From: Streptomycetaceae bacterium
GTDB lineage: Bacteria; Actinomycetota; Actinomycetes; Nanopelagicales; Nanopelagicaceae
Length of the DNA stretch: 64,000 bases
Reading direction: 5' to 3'
NCBI GenBank assembly: GCA_027488575.1
Contig: JAIYBJ010000039.1
Span: 1-64,000 of the forward strand
A program made the translations under genes and the position numbers. Every line of letters starts with the position of its first letter. Position 1 is the first letter of the stretch. Positions 1 to 7,402 of the stretch are shown here, piece by piece. The notes under the pieces are model-generated. The model was not told where the DNA came from. It searched no databases and saw only the letters and a list, made by a program, of their open reading frames with translations.

Positions 1-479
1 CGCTGATCTCCGTATGGAAGATTCTTTGCCATCTGCAATGCTCTGTGATCTAGTCCAATGAACTTAAGAAGCTCATGAGCTTTTTCCATGCTCGCAGCTT
101 CATCACGGCGGCTACGTGGTACGCCGAATAAAGATCCAATAAGTCCTGACTTATTAAGTGAATCGGCAGCTGTTGCTACGTTTTCAACAGCTGTCATGTC
201 CCCAAACAAGCGAATGTTCTGGAATGTGCGACCGAGTCCTTTACGTGCAATCTTGTATGGACGAAGTCCAAGAACTGATTCGCCATCAACGATTACATCA
301 CCTGATGTTGGTGCGTAGTAGCCAGTGACAATATTGAAAACAGTTGTTTTGCCCGCACCATTTGGACCAATAAGGGCAGCTATTTCGCCCTCGTTGACAT
401 GAAGATTTACCTTGTTCAGAGCTGTGACTCCACCGAAGTTAACGAGTATGTCTTGCACTTCAAGTAGTTTCTTTGTCAT
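1..479 (-). CDS. livG: LivG-type branched-chain amino acid ABC transporter ATP-binding protein (partial)
   Basis: This is the N-terminal part (about 159 residues) of the ATPase that powers the importer encoded by the next three genes; the rest lies beyond the left edge. Seen: Walker A GPNGAGKT at residues 38-45, a Q-loop region reading GLGRTFQNIRLFGDM typical of LivG, and LPYGDQ right at the edge, which matches the start of the ABC signature in this family. The start ATG overlaps the livM stop as ATGA, so the genes are translationally coupled. LivG rather than LivF is favoured by the FQNIRLF motif. A livF gene would be expected next, outside the window. Confidence 0.93.
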   Translation of the reverse strand, partial: MTKKLLEVQDILVNFGGVTALNKVNLHVNEGEIAALIGPNGAGKTTVFNIVTGYYAPTSGDVIVDGESVLGLRPYKIARKGLGRTFQNIRLFGDMTAVENVATAADSLNKSGLIGSLFGVPRSRRDEAASMEKAHELLKFIGLDHRALQMAKNLPYGDQ

Positions 480-1510
480 TTGCTCTTCTCCTGAAACTTC
501 TCACGCTTTTGACGAGGCAATAGTCCGTTAGGACGAATGTTCATCATGACAACCATCAATAAACCAAAGAAAACGATTCGATAATCACTCAAGAAACGTA
601 GCTTCTCGGGGATATATCCAAGGATTACAGCGCCAACAATTACGCCCCAAATATTTCCCATACCGCCGAATACCACGCAGGCAAGGATCATGATGGAAAG
701 ATTGAGTGTGAATAGTTCTGGCTGGATCGAACGAATTTGTGAAGCATAAACAGCTCCTGCAAGGCCACCAACTGCGCCACCGATAATGAATGCCCACAAC
801 TTGTATTTCAAAGTTGCGACACCCATGAATTCGGCAACGTCTTCATCCTCACGAATCGCTTCCCACGCGCGTCCAGGCTTTCTATGTGAAAGTCGGATAA
901 CACCCCAAATAACGAGTAACAACATAGTAAGAGTTAGCCAGTAATACGGACGCGGATCATTAACTGTAAATTCCATACCAAAGATTGCTGTCGGTCCTTC
1001 GATGTCAGTTAAACCACTGGACCCACCAATAGCTTCGGTATTCACCGCCACAATTCTGACGATCTCTCCGAAGCCCAGAGTAATGATTGCAAGGTAATCA
1101 CCACGCAAACGCAGCGCTGGAAGTCCCAGGATTACACCTGCCAACATTGCAAATCCCATTGCGAATGGAAGTGTTTCCCAAAAGTTTAATGATGTTCGGT
1201 TGCTAAAGACGGCCTGGGTGTAGGCACCTATGGCAAAGAACGCAACATAGCCCAGATCTAAGATTCCTGATTTACCAACCACAACGTTTAGTCCCACTGC
1301 CATCAAACTAAACATGATGAGTGGATAAAAAAGAACTGAATCAAATGATGTTTCAGGAGTGTCGATGATCGGATTATTGAGCATAGGCAAGGCAAAGAAG
1401 AGACCAATCAGAACAACTCGGAAAATTGTGCGCTGAGCCGCATTGGCTCCTTCCCACCAATCACCAAACTTAGTTCGTAAATTCAAAGACGATTTTGTAG
1501 TCTTAGTCAT
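476..1510 (-). CDS. livM: Branched-chain amino acid ABC transporter permease LivM
   Basis: One of the two membrane subunits of the Liv importer in the cytoplasmic membrane. The protein is hydrophobic with about 9-10 predicted membrane segments and carries the family loop LRGDYLAIITLGFGEIVR near the middle and SIMILACVVFGGMGNIWG towards the end, a LivM/LivH hallmark. The ATG at 1510 is preferred because GAGAG lies about 8 nt upstream. A TTG at 1516 that overlaps the livH stop is the alternative and would add two residues. Length of about 344 residues is normal. It sits between livH and livG in one transcription unit; substrate may be Leu/Ile/Val or other amides. Confidence 0.93.
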   Translation of the reverse strand: MTKTTKSSLNLRTKFGDWWEGANAAQRTIFRVVLIGLFFALPMLNNPIIDTPETSFDSVLFYPLIMFSLMAVGLNVVVGKSGILDLGYVAFFAIGAYTQAVFSNRTSLNFWETLPFAMGFAMLAGVILGLPALRLRGDYLAIITLGFGEIVRIVAVNTEAIGGSSGLTDIEGPTAIFGMEFTVNDPRPYYWLTLTMLLLVIWGVIRLSHRKPGRAWEAIREDEDVAEFMGVATLKYKLWAFIIGGAVGGLAGAVYASQIRSIQPELFTLNLSIMILACVVFGGMGNIWGVIVGAVILGYIPEKLRFLSDYRIVFFGLLMVVMMNIRPNGLLPRQKREKFQEKSK

Positions 1511-1512
1511 AA

Positions 1513-2463
1513 TCAAACTCTCGCCTTCTGTAACGCTTCGCCAAACAAACCTGTTGGCTTAATTAGTAAGACCAGAACAAGAATTACGAAAGTTACAACA
1601 TCACGCCAGTTATATCCGAGAACGGCTGATGTGTATTGTTGTATGAGTCCAAGTGCGAATGAGCCATAGAGGGCGCCCTTTACGTTTCCGATACCGCCGA
1701 GAACTGCAGCGGTGAACGCTGAGATACCAACGAGGAAACCAACATTAGCTTTAGTTGTTTCGTAAAAGACCATATAGAAAGCTGAACCAACACCAGCCAA
1801 GACTCCACCCAGCAAAAATGTGTATGAAATGATTCTATTGACGTTAACACCCATCAAAATTGCTGTGCGCTCATCTTGTGAGACCGCTCGAATTCCAAGA
1901 CCGAGTTTCGTGTGATTGATAATTCGATTGAGGAAGAAGAAAATTATTGCCGCACCCACAATTACGAGAACTTTATCTGCTGATAGGTACAAAGAGCCCC
2001 ATGTGAAAAATGGGTCTTTGTTAATAAGACGTGGAAAATCTAAATTTTTGGAGTCCGAGATAATTCGGAAAACCTCGGTGAGCACAAAGGATGCTCCGAT
2101 AGCAGAAATCAGCGAGCTGAGTCGACTCGCATTCATGTTTCGTAATCTGCGATAAGCAACGATTTCGAGCAATACTGCGGAGCCGCCACTTACAAGCGCA
2201 GCAACTGTTGCGAGCAGTAAGAAAATACCAATGAACTTAATAAGCGGTAGAGGATCTTCGTAACCTGTAAATCCAAATTGCAAAATGACGAAGTACACAG
2301 CCATTGTGCCGATCATAAAAATTTCAGAGTGCGCGAAGTTAATCAAGCGCAGTACGCCATACACCAAGGTGTAACCGAGAGAGATCAGAGCATAAATCGC
2401 TCCAACTACGATCCCGTCTAAACCGAGTGACCAAAAATTTGTTATTAATATTGAAAAATCCAC
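1513..2463 (-). CDS. livH: Branched-chain amino acid ABC transporter permease LivH
   Basis: Second membrane subunit of the Liv importer, 316 residues. Seen: the N-terminal GAIYALISLGYTLVYGVLRLINFAHSE region, the LivH hallmark, followed by about 8 membrane segments and the permease loop AFTAAVLGGIGNVKGALYG, which contacts the ATPases. The start codon is GTG, with AAGGAT about 6 nt upstream. A strong hairpin separates it from livK. Function in amino acid uptake is firm; the exact substrate depends on LivK and cannot be read from this gene. Confidence 0.93.
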   Translation of the reverse strand: MDFSILITNFWSLGLDGIVVGAIYALISLGYTLVYGVLRLINFAHSEIFMIGTMAVYFVILQFGFTGYEDPLPLIKFIGIFLLLATVAALVSGGSAVLLEIVAYRRLRNMNASRLSSLISAIGASFVLTEVFRIISDSKNLDFPRLINKDPFFTWGSLYLSADKVLVIVGAAIIFFFLNRIINHTKLGLGIRAVSQDERTAILMGVNVNRIISYTFLLGGVLAGVGSAFYMVFYETTKANVGFLVGISAFTAAVLGGIGNVKGALYGSFALGLIQQYTSAVLGYNWRDVVTFVILVLVLLIKPTGLFGEALQKARV

Positions 2464-2486
2464 TTTTTATCCTTCTGGTTATTGCG

Positions 2487-2522
2487 ATGCGTGGCAGGCA
2501 CCCGAAAGCACCTGCCACGCAT
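2487..2522 (-). repeat. Perfect 12-bp inverted repeat between livK and livH
   Basis: Arms ATGCGTGGCAGG and CCTGCCACGCAT are exact complements around a 12-nt loop. There is no T-run after it on the transcribed strand, so it is not a standard terminator. Such hairpins between a binding-protein gene and its permease genes commonly stabilise the upstream message and dampen readthrough, giving excess binding protein. That role here is inferred. Confidence 0.8.
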
Positions 2523-2549
2523 TGCTAATTGATGTTAGACAAATTCAGC

Positions 2550-3665
2550 TTATGAAAGCTTCTTTACCCAAACCATCTTTCCATTCTTGATTGTGTACTG
2601 GTTCATCACGATCTTGTCTGGATCTCCAGTTGCTGAGAATGAAATTGTTGAACCGACAGCCTTAACAACTGCAGTGTCTAGCCAGTCTGCTAGAGCTGCG
2701 CGAGTTGTCTTTCCAGCCTTAACGCCTTGTGTGAATACATAAGCTGCGTTGTAAGCCTCTAGTGTGTAGAGACCGTGTTCGCGATTGAACTTAGCCTTGT
2801 ATTCCTTAGCTAGAGCTGGTGCAACCTTGTCCATTGGCTCTCCTGGAGCTGTGAGGTATGTACCTTCAGCGTTGCGCTTAGCAAGCTTGATGTACTCACC
2901 ATCTAGAACTCCGTCACCTGCGATGAATGCAACCTTCTTTGTTGCAGGATTATCGCGTAGTGCCTTGATGAAGATTGCAGCTTCTGGGTAGTAACCACCA
3001 TAGAACACTGCTGTTGCCTTTGCCTTTGCAACCTTTGCAACAACAGATGTGAAGTTAGTTGTTCCTTCTGTAACACCATCAGTACCTACGATGATCTTTG
3101 ATGCATTCTTCTTCACGATTGTTGCAAGACCCTTACCGTATGCAGTTGCATCATCAACAACGAATAGCTTTGACTTCAAGCCAATTGCGATTTGTGCAAG
3201 AGCTGGTCCCTGTACAAGGTCAGAACCTACGACACGGTGGAAGTAAGGAGACTTATTTGTAAGAGCTGGGTTTGTTGCTGATGGTGAAATAACTGGAACT
3301 CCGCCGCCATCATAAATTGGCATTGCGTTGATTGTTTCACCTGAGTACATGCCGCCGACTACGCCGAGTGCGCACTCATCTGCTACAACCTTCGCTGCAA
3401 GAGCTGGTGACTTTGCACCTGATGCTTCTGTATCAATTGCATCATATGCAAGCTTTGTCTTTGGGCTTGTCGCGTTGTACTTATCAATTGCAAGCTTCAC
3501 TCCGTTGTACTCATTGATACCAGTCTCAGCGTATGGACCAGTTAATGCGCCTTGGAAGTAGATCTTTAGGTCGCCACCGCAAGCAGCAAACGCACTTGGA
3601 GCAACAGCAACTGTTAATCCAAGAGCAACAGCTGAAGCAGAAACGATAGAGATGATCTTTTTCAT
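2550..3665 (-). CDS. livK: Branched-chain amino acid ABC transporter substrate-binding protein
   Basis: Periplasmic-type (type I) binding protein that captures the amino acid outside the membrane and delivers it to LivH/LivM. The start at 3665 gives 371 residues beginning MKKIISIVSASAVALGL, a clear signal peptide, with AGGAAAGG about 6 nt upstream. A longer frame to 3731 is rejected because it would place residues before the signal peptide. Cleavage is likely after AFA. The next residues are A-C, so a cysteine follows, but FAAC is a poor lipobox and membrane anchoring is uncertain. The fold is supported by LKIYFQGALTGPYAE and VVGGMYSGETINAMPIY. It leads the liv operon. Confidence 0.92.
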   Translation of the reverse strand: MKKIISIVSASAVALGLTVAVAPSAFAACGGDLKIYFQGALTGPYAETGINEYNGVKLAIDKYNATSPKTKLAYDAIDTEASGAKSPALAAKVVADECALGVVGGMYSGETINAMPIYDGGGVPVISPSATNPALTNKSPYFHRVVGSDLVQGPALAQIAIGLKSKLFVVDDATAYGKGLATIVKKNASKIIVGTDGVTEGTTNFTSVVAKVAKAKATAVFYGGYYPEAAIFIKALRDNPATKKVAFIAGDGVLDGEYIKLAKRNAEGTYLTAPGEPMDKVAPALAKEYKAKFNREHGLYTLEAYNAAYVFTQGVKAGKTTRAALADWLDTAVVKAVGSTISFSATGDPDKIVMNQYTIKNGKMVWVKKLS

Positions 3666-3686
3666 GTATTGCCTTTCCTGTTCTTG

Positions 3687-3698
3687 TGTCCCGGGACA
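3687..3698. promoter_or_regulatory. Perfect 12-bp palindrome in the livK leader
   Basis: TGTCCCGGGACA is its own reverse complement and lies 22 nt upstream of the livK ATG, between likely promoter and ribosome binding site. It could be an operator for a dimeric regulator or a small RNA hairpin. I do not recognise the factor. Confidence 0.45.
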
Positions 3699-3786
3699 GG
3701 GAGATGAGAAGGGTAATGGCAAGGGGTGCATTCAGACAATATGAAAGCGAGCGTGAAAGATAACGGAGAGATTACGTTTTGAGCGG

Positions 3787-4368
3787 TTATTTGCCCTCAG
3801 GGACGGCGCTGGGCGAGATGACTGCCTCGGCTACTGCCTTCATGCTCAGGCGTCGATCCATGGCGGCTCTCTGAATCCACGAGAAGGCTTCGGGCTCGGA
3901 AAGGTTGAGGGCTTGCATCAAAATGCCCTTAGCTTTGTCAACTAATTTTCGAGTTTCTAAACGTTCGTGTAAATCTGCTACTTCTTCTGCGAGTGATTTC
4001 ATCTGAGTATGTCTGCTGATTGCAATTTCGATAGATGGAATTAAATCATTGATAGTAAATGGCTTAACAACGTAGGCCATGACACCAGCATCGCGTGCGC
4101 GATCGACAAGTTCTCGCTGGCTAAATGCTGTGAGCATTAAAACTGGCGCAATAGAGATAATTTCTTCAGCAGCGGATATTCCATCTAGTACTGGCATCTT
4201 TACATCGAGTATCGCTAAATCTGGTTTGTGCATCTTTGCCAATTCAATTGCTTCTGCGCCATTAGTTGCTTGCGCAACAACTTCGTAACCAGATTCAGTG
4301 AGCATTTCTACTAAATCCATACGAATCAGCGCTTCATCTTCTGCGACCAAGATTCGTATTGTGCTCAT
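3787..4368 (-). CDS. pdtaR: ANTAR-domain response regulator (PdtaR type)
   Basis: Cytoplasmic antiterminator-type regulator, 193 residues. Seen: receiver domain at residues 1-120 with acidic pair E10-D11, phospho-acceptor D55 in LAILDVKMP, and the conserved K of VVKPF near residue 106. An ANTAR RNA-binding domain follows at about 125-186 (ETRKLVDKAKGILM). In the family a histidine kinase phosphorylates the protein, which then dimerises and binds twin hexaloop RNA hairpins to prevent termination. The ATG lies 1 nt after the tRNA 3' end and the receiver fold starts at once, so there is no room for a separate ribosome site. The partner kinase is not in the window. Confidence 0.93.
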   Translation of the reverse strand: MSTIRILVAEDEALIRMDLVEMLTESGYEVVAQATNGAEAIELAKMHKPDLAILDVKMPVLDGISAAEEIISIAPVLMLTAFSQRELVDRARDAGVMAYVVKPFTINDLIPSIEIAISRHTQMKSLAEEVADLHERLETRKLVDKAKGILMQALNLSEPEAFSWIQRAAMDRRLSMKAVAEAVISPSAVPEGK

Positions 4369-4369
4369 G

Positions 4370-4442
4370 TGCCCCGAGTCGGATTCGAACCGACACTATG
4401 CAGTGTTTGAGACTGCCCTCTCTACCGTTGGAGTACCGAGGC
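4370..4442 (-). tRNA. tRNA-Leu(CAA), lacking the usual long variable arm
   Basis: Folded by hand: acceptor GCCTCGG with TCGGGGC (7 pairs, two G-U) and discriminator A; D-arm CTC..GAG with GG in a loop resembling leucine tRNAs; anticodon stem GCAGT/ACTGC with loop CTCAAAC, giving anticodon CAA; T-arm GTCGG-TTCGAAT-CCGAC. Only five bases (ATAGT) lie between anticodon and T stems, whereas bacterial tRNA-Leu normally carries a 10-20 nt extra arm. CCA is not fully encoded; the gene ends A-C and then the pdtaR ATG. Decoding of UUG as leucine is inferred from the anticodon. Confidence 0.82.
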
Positions 4443-4450
4443 GCGGTTAA

Positions 4451-4478
4451 AGTCTAACGCGCAAAGTGAATCGGTGAA
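4451..4478 (-). promoter_or_regulatory. Candidate promoter for the tRNA and pdtaR
   Basis: On the minus strand TTCACC (plus-strand 4473-4478) and TAGACT (4451-4456) are separated by 16 nt, and the -10 box ends 8 nt before the tRNA 5' end. The spacing fits a sigma-70 promoter starting almost at the mature tRNA end. It would also be the nearest promoter for pdtaR. Confidence 0.55.
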
Positions 4479-4491
4479 AATGTAAGCGTGA

Positions 4492-5931
4492 TTAGCGATA
4501 GCCAGGGGCCACACCAGCGACGGCGTCACCAACTATATGTACGCGCATTGCATTCGTTGATCCTGGAATTCCTGGAGGTGAACCGGCAACAATCATCACG
4601 TTTTCGCCCTTTTTTGCGCGACCGCTCTGAATCAAAACTGTATCTACTAACTTAACCATGTCATCTGTGTGCTTAACCATTTCGGTAATCATGGGTTCGA
4701 CACCCCATGTGAGCGCCAGACGGTTATATGTTCCAACTTCTGGCGTCAGAGCCAAGATAGGAATTGGCGAACGAAGACGTGACATTCGGCGCGCAGAATC
4801 TCCACTTTGTGTAAAGGCAACTAAGTATTTAGCTTCAACAATTGCACCAACTTCTGTGGCCGCCTTTGTAATTGCTCCACCCTTTGTTCGTGGTGAATTA
4901 ATGATTGGACGAATGCGTTCTAGTCCGCCTTCTTCTGTTTTTTGAATAATGCGAGCCATAGTTTCAACTGCTTCAATCGCAAATTCTCCAACACTGGTTT
5001 CACCCGAAAGCATCAAAGCATCGGCGCCATCCAAAACGGCGTTGGCACAATCTGTGGCTTCAGCGCGAGTAGGACGCGAATTTGTAATCATCGAATCCAA
5101 CATTTGTGTTGCAACGATGACTGGCTTTGCAGCATCTCGAGCAAGTTCGATGCAGTGCTTTTGAACGAGTGGAACATCTTCGATTGGAAGTTCAACGCCC
5201 AGATCACCGCGAGCAACCATGATGCCATCGAATGCTGCAACGATGCCTTCAAGGTTGGCAACTGCCTGTGGCTTTTCAATCTTTGCAATAACTGGAACGC
5301 GAATTCCTTCTTCATCCATGATGCGATGTACATCTTTAATGTCATCAGCGCTTCGGACAAATGAGAGGGCAATAAAATCGGCTCCGGCTTTTAATCCCCA
5401 ACGCAAGTCATCAATATCTTTTTCGGATAACGCTGGTACAGAGACAGCAACGCCGGGCAAATTAATTCCCTTATTGTTGCTAACAGCTCCTGGCTCAATA
5501 ACCTTGGTAACGACATCGGTCTTTGTAACTGATGTAACTTCTACGGTTACTTTTCCATCATCGATCAGGATGCGATCTCCTGGTTTGCAATCCCCCGGCA
5601 ATCCTTTGTACGTAGTTCCTACGCGATCTTTTGTACCTTCAATTTCATCAATAGTGATTGTGAAAACATCGCCACGTGATAACTCGTGAGGACCATTAGC
5701 AAAACGGGCTAATCGAATCTTGGGTCCCTGTAGATCAACTAAAACAGCAATGGGAACTCCAGCTTTTGCAGCAGCGTTTCTGACTGCATCCATTCTGCTC
5801 TGGTGGTCGGCATACGATCCGTGTGAGAGATTAAGGCGAGCCATATTCATTCCAGCGGCGATTAATTGCTCAACTTTTCCATCAGCCTCAACTGCGGGAC
5901 CCATTGTGCAAACTATTTTCGCGTGGCGCAT
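4492..5931 (-). CDS. pyk: Pyruvate kinase
   Basis: Glycolytic enzyme converting phosphoenolpyruvate and ADP to pyruvate and ATP in the cytosol. The 479 residues are full length. Seen: N-terminal MRHAKIVCTMGPA, the LVDLQGPKIRLARF active-site region, a B domain at about 70-165, and the active-site lysine motif VIAKIEKPQAV near residue 220, followed by MVARGDLGVELP and ATQMLDSM. The C-terminal allosteric domain ends normally. A TAGGGT -10 box 6 nt before the ATG suggests a leaderless transcript starting just after gltD. The next genes downstream are the tRNA and pdtaR. Confidence 0.97.
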   Translation of the reverse strand: MRHAKIVCTMGPAVEADGKVEQLIAAGMNMARLNLSHGSYADHQSRMDAVRNAAAKAGVPIAVLVDLQGPKIRLARFANGPHELSRGDVFTITIDEIEGTKDRVGTTYKGLPGDCKPGDRILIDDGKVTVEVTSVTKTDVVTKVIEPGAVSNNKGINLPGVAVSVPALSEKDIDDLRWGLKAGADFIALSFVRSADDIKDVHRIMDEEGIRVPVIAKIEKPQAVANLEGIVAAFDGIMVARGDLGVELPIEDVPLVQKHCIELARDAAKPVIVATQMLDSMITNSRPTRAEATDCANAVLDGADALMLSGETSVGEFAIEAVETMARIIQKTEEGGLERIRPIINSPRTKGGAITKAATEVGAIVEAKYLVAFTQSGDSARRMSRLRSPIPILALTPEVGTYNRLALTWGVEPMITEMVKHTDDMVKLVDTVLIQSGRAKKGENVMIVAGSPPGIPGSTNAMRVHIVGDAVAGVAPGYR

Positions 5932-5937
5932 AGCATT

Positions 5938-5943
5938 ACCCTA
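5938..5943 (-). promoter_or_regulatory. -10 box of a leaderless pyk promoter
   Basis: TAGGGT on the minus strand ends 6 nt before the pyk ATG, and no purine-rich ribosome site lies between. Transcription would start at or next to the ATG. Confidence 0.5.
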
Positions 5944-5944
5944 T

Positions 5945-7402
5945 CTATAAAAGAAGCGGTCGGGCAGTTGGAAGAATTGGTGCATGCAACTGAGATTTTT
6001 CTTCAGTCAAATAAGTATCAACTGCAGCGGCTGCGCTTCGACCTTCAGCGATAGCCCACACAATAAGTGATTGACCGCGTCCAGCATCTCCTGCAACGAA
6101 TACGCCTTCTGCTGTTGTTTGGAAGTTTGCATCGCGCTTAATGTTTCCGCGATCATCTAGTTCTACTTCTAGTTGGTTAATAAGTGCATTTTGTTCTGGA
6201 CCAGTGAAACCCATGGCCAAGAATGCAAATTGCGCAGGTATTTCTCGTTCTGTACCTGGGACTGGCGAGAATTTTCCATCTTTAAACTCAGTTTCAACGA
6301 TCTTTAGTGCTCGTAGATTTCCATCGGAATCACCTAAGAACTCTTCGGTGCTTACTGAGAAAATTCGATTGTCGGACTCTTCGTGCGCACTGGAAACTCT
6401 AAAAATCATTGGATACATCGGCCATGGTGCATTAGATGGGCGTTCGTTTGTTGGACGCGGCATAATTTCTAATTGCGTAACGGATTTAGCTCCTTGGCGA
6501 ATTGCGGTACCTAGACAATCAGCACCAGTATCTCCTCCACCTAAAATAATTACATCTTTACCTTCAACATTTATTGGTCGCTCTGTTATTTCGCCGAGTG
6601 CTTCTTTGTTGCCCCAAGGCAAATACTCCATTGCTTGATAGATGCCCTTGAAGTCACGCCCAGCAATATTGAGATCGCGCCATTGAGTTGCTCCAACTGC
6701 CAAGACCACTGCGTCATAACGAGAGCGAAGTTGTGCACCAGTTAAGTCAACGCCAACATTTACTCCAGGTCTAAAGCGAGTACCTTCTTTTTCCATCTGG
6801 ACGAGTCTGCGGTCAACAATATGTTTTTCCATCTTGAACTCTGGAATTCCATAGCGAAGCAATCCGCCAATTTTGTCTGCGCGCTCATAAACAGCAACGG
6901 TGTGGCCTGCTCTAGTTAGTTGTTGCGCAACTGCAAGCCCTGCAGGACCCGAGCCAATTACTGCAACAGTCTTGCCCGATAGACGATCTGGTGGCAAAGG
7001 TTTTACATTCGATGCACCAAAGGCTTCTTCAATTGTTCTAAGTTCTACTTGTTTGATTGTGACAGCATCTGCATTTATGCCGACGACGCATGCTGTTTCA
7101 CATGGCGCTGGGCAGAGGCGACCCGTGAACTCTGGAAAGTTATTTGTTGCATGCAAGCGATCGATAGCGGCTTCTTTATCTGAACGCCACATTAAGTCAT
7201 TCCACTCTGGAATGAGATTTCCTAATGGGCAACCTTGATGACAGAACGGAATGCCGCAATCCATGCAACGCCCGGCTTGCTTCTGTAAGTGTTCGAAACT
7301 TTGTGGCTCATACACTTCGTTCCAGTCTTTGATACGAACATCAACTGGGCGACGCTTAGGCAGCTCGCGTGGAGTCGATAAAAATCCCTTTGGATCAGCC
7401 AA
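5945..7402 (-). CDS. gltD: Glutamate synthase (NADPH) small subunit
   Basis: The FAD and iron-sulfur subunit that takes electrons from NADPH and passes them to GltB. It has 485 residues. Seen: an N-terminal cysteine cluster [14 protein letters not shown] for a [4Fe-4S] centre, further cysteines in [10 protein letters not shown], an FAD fold [15 protein letters not shown] near residue 148, and an NADPH fold [14 protein letters not shown] near residue 288. The C-terminal [19 protein letters not shown] closes the FAD site. The start overlaps the end of gltB by 8 nt, so the two subunits are co-translated. With GltB it makes two glutamates from glutamine and 2-oxoglutarate. Confidence 0.97.
   Translation of the reverse strand: MADPKGFLSTPRELPKRRPVDVRIKDWNEVYEPQSFEHLQKQAGRCMDCGIPFCHQGCPLGNLIPEWNDLMWRSDKEAAIDRLHATNNFPEFTGRLCPAPCETACVVGINADAVTIKQVELRTIEEAFGASNVKPLPPDRLSGKTVAVIGSGPAGLAVAQQLTRAGHTVAVYERADKIGGLLRYGIPEFKMEKHIVDRRLVQMEKEGTRFRPGVNVGVDLTGAQLRSRYDAVVLAVGATQWRDLNIAGRDFKGIYQAMEYLPWGNKEALGEITERPINVEGKDVIILGGGDTGADCLGTAIRQGAKSVTQLEIMPRPTNERPSNAPWPMYPMIFRVSSAHEESDNRIFSVSTEEFLGDSDGNLRALKIVETEFKDGKFSPVPGTEREIPAQFAFLAMGFTGPEQNALINQLEVELDDRGNIKRDANFQTTAEGVFVAGDAGRGQSLIVWAIAEGRSAAAAVDTYLTEEKSQLHAPILPTARPLLL

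Noticed and set aside
4942..5689. Overlapping plus-strand open frames of 140 and 156 codons opposite pyk
   Set aside because: They mirror a full-length, well-conserved pyruvate kinase, show no family motif and have no ribosome site.
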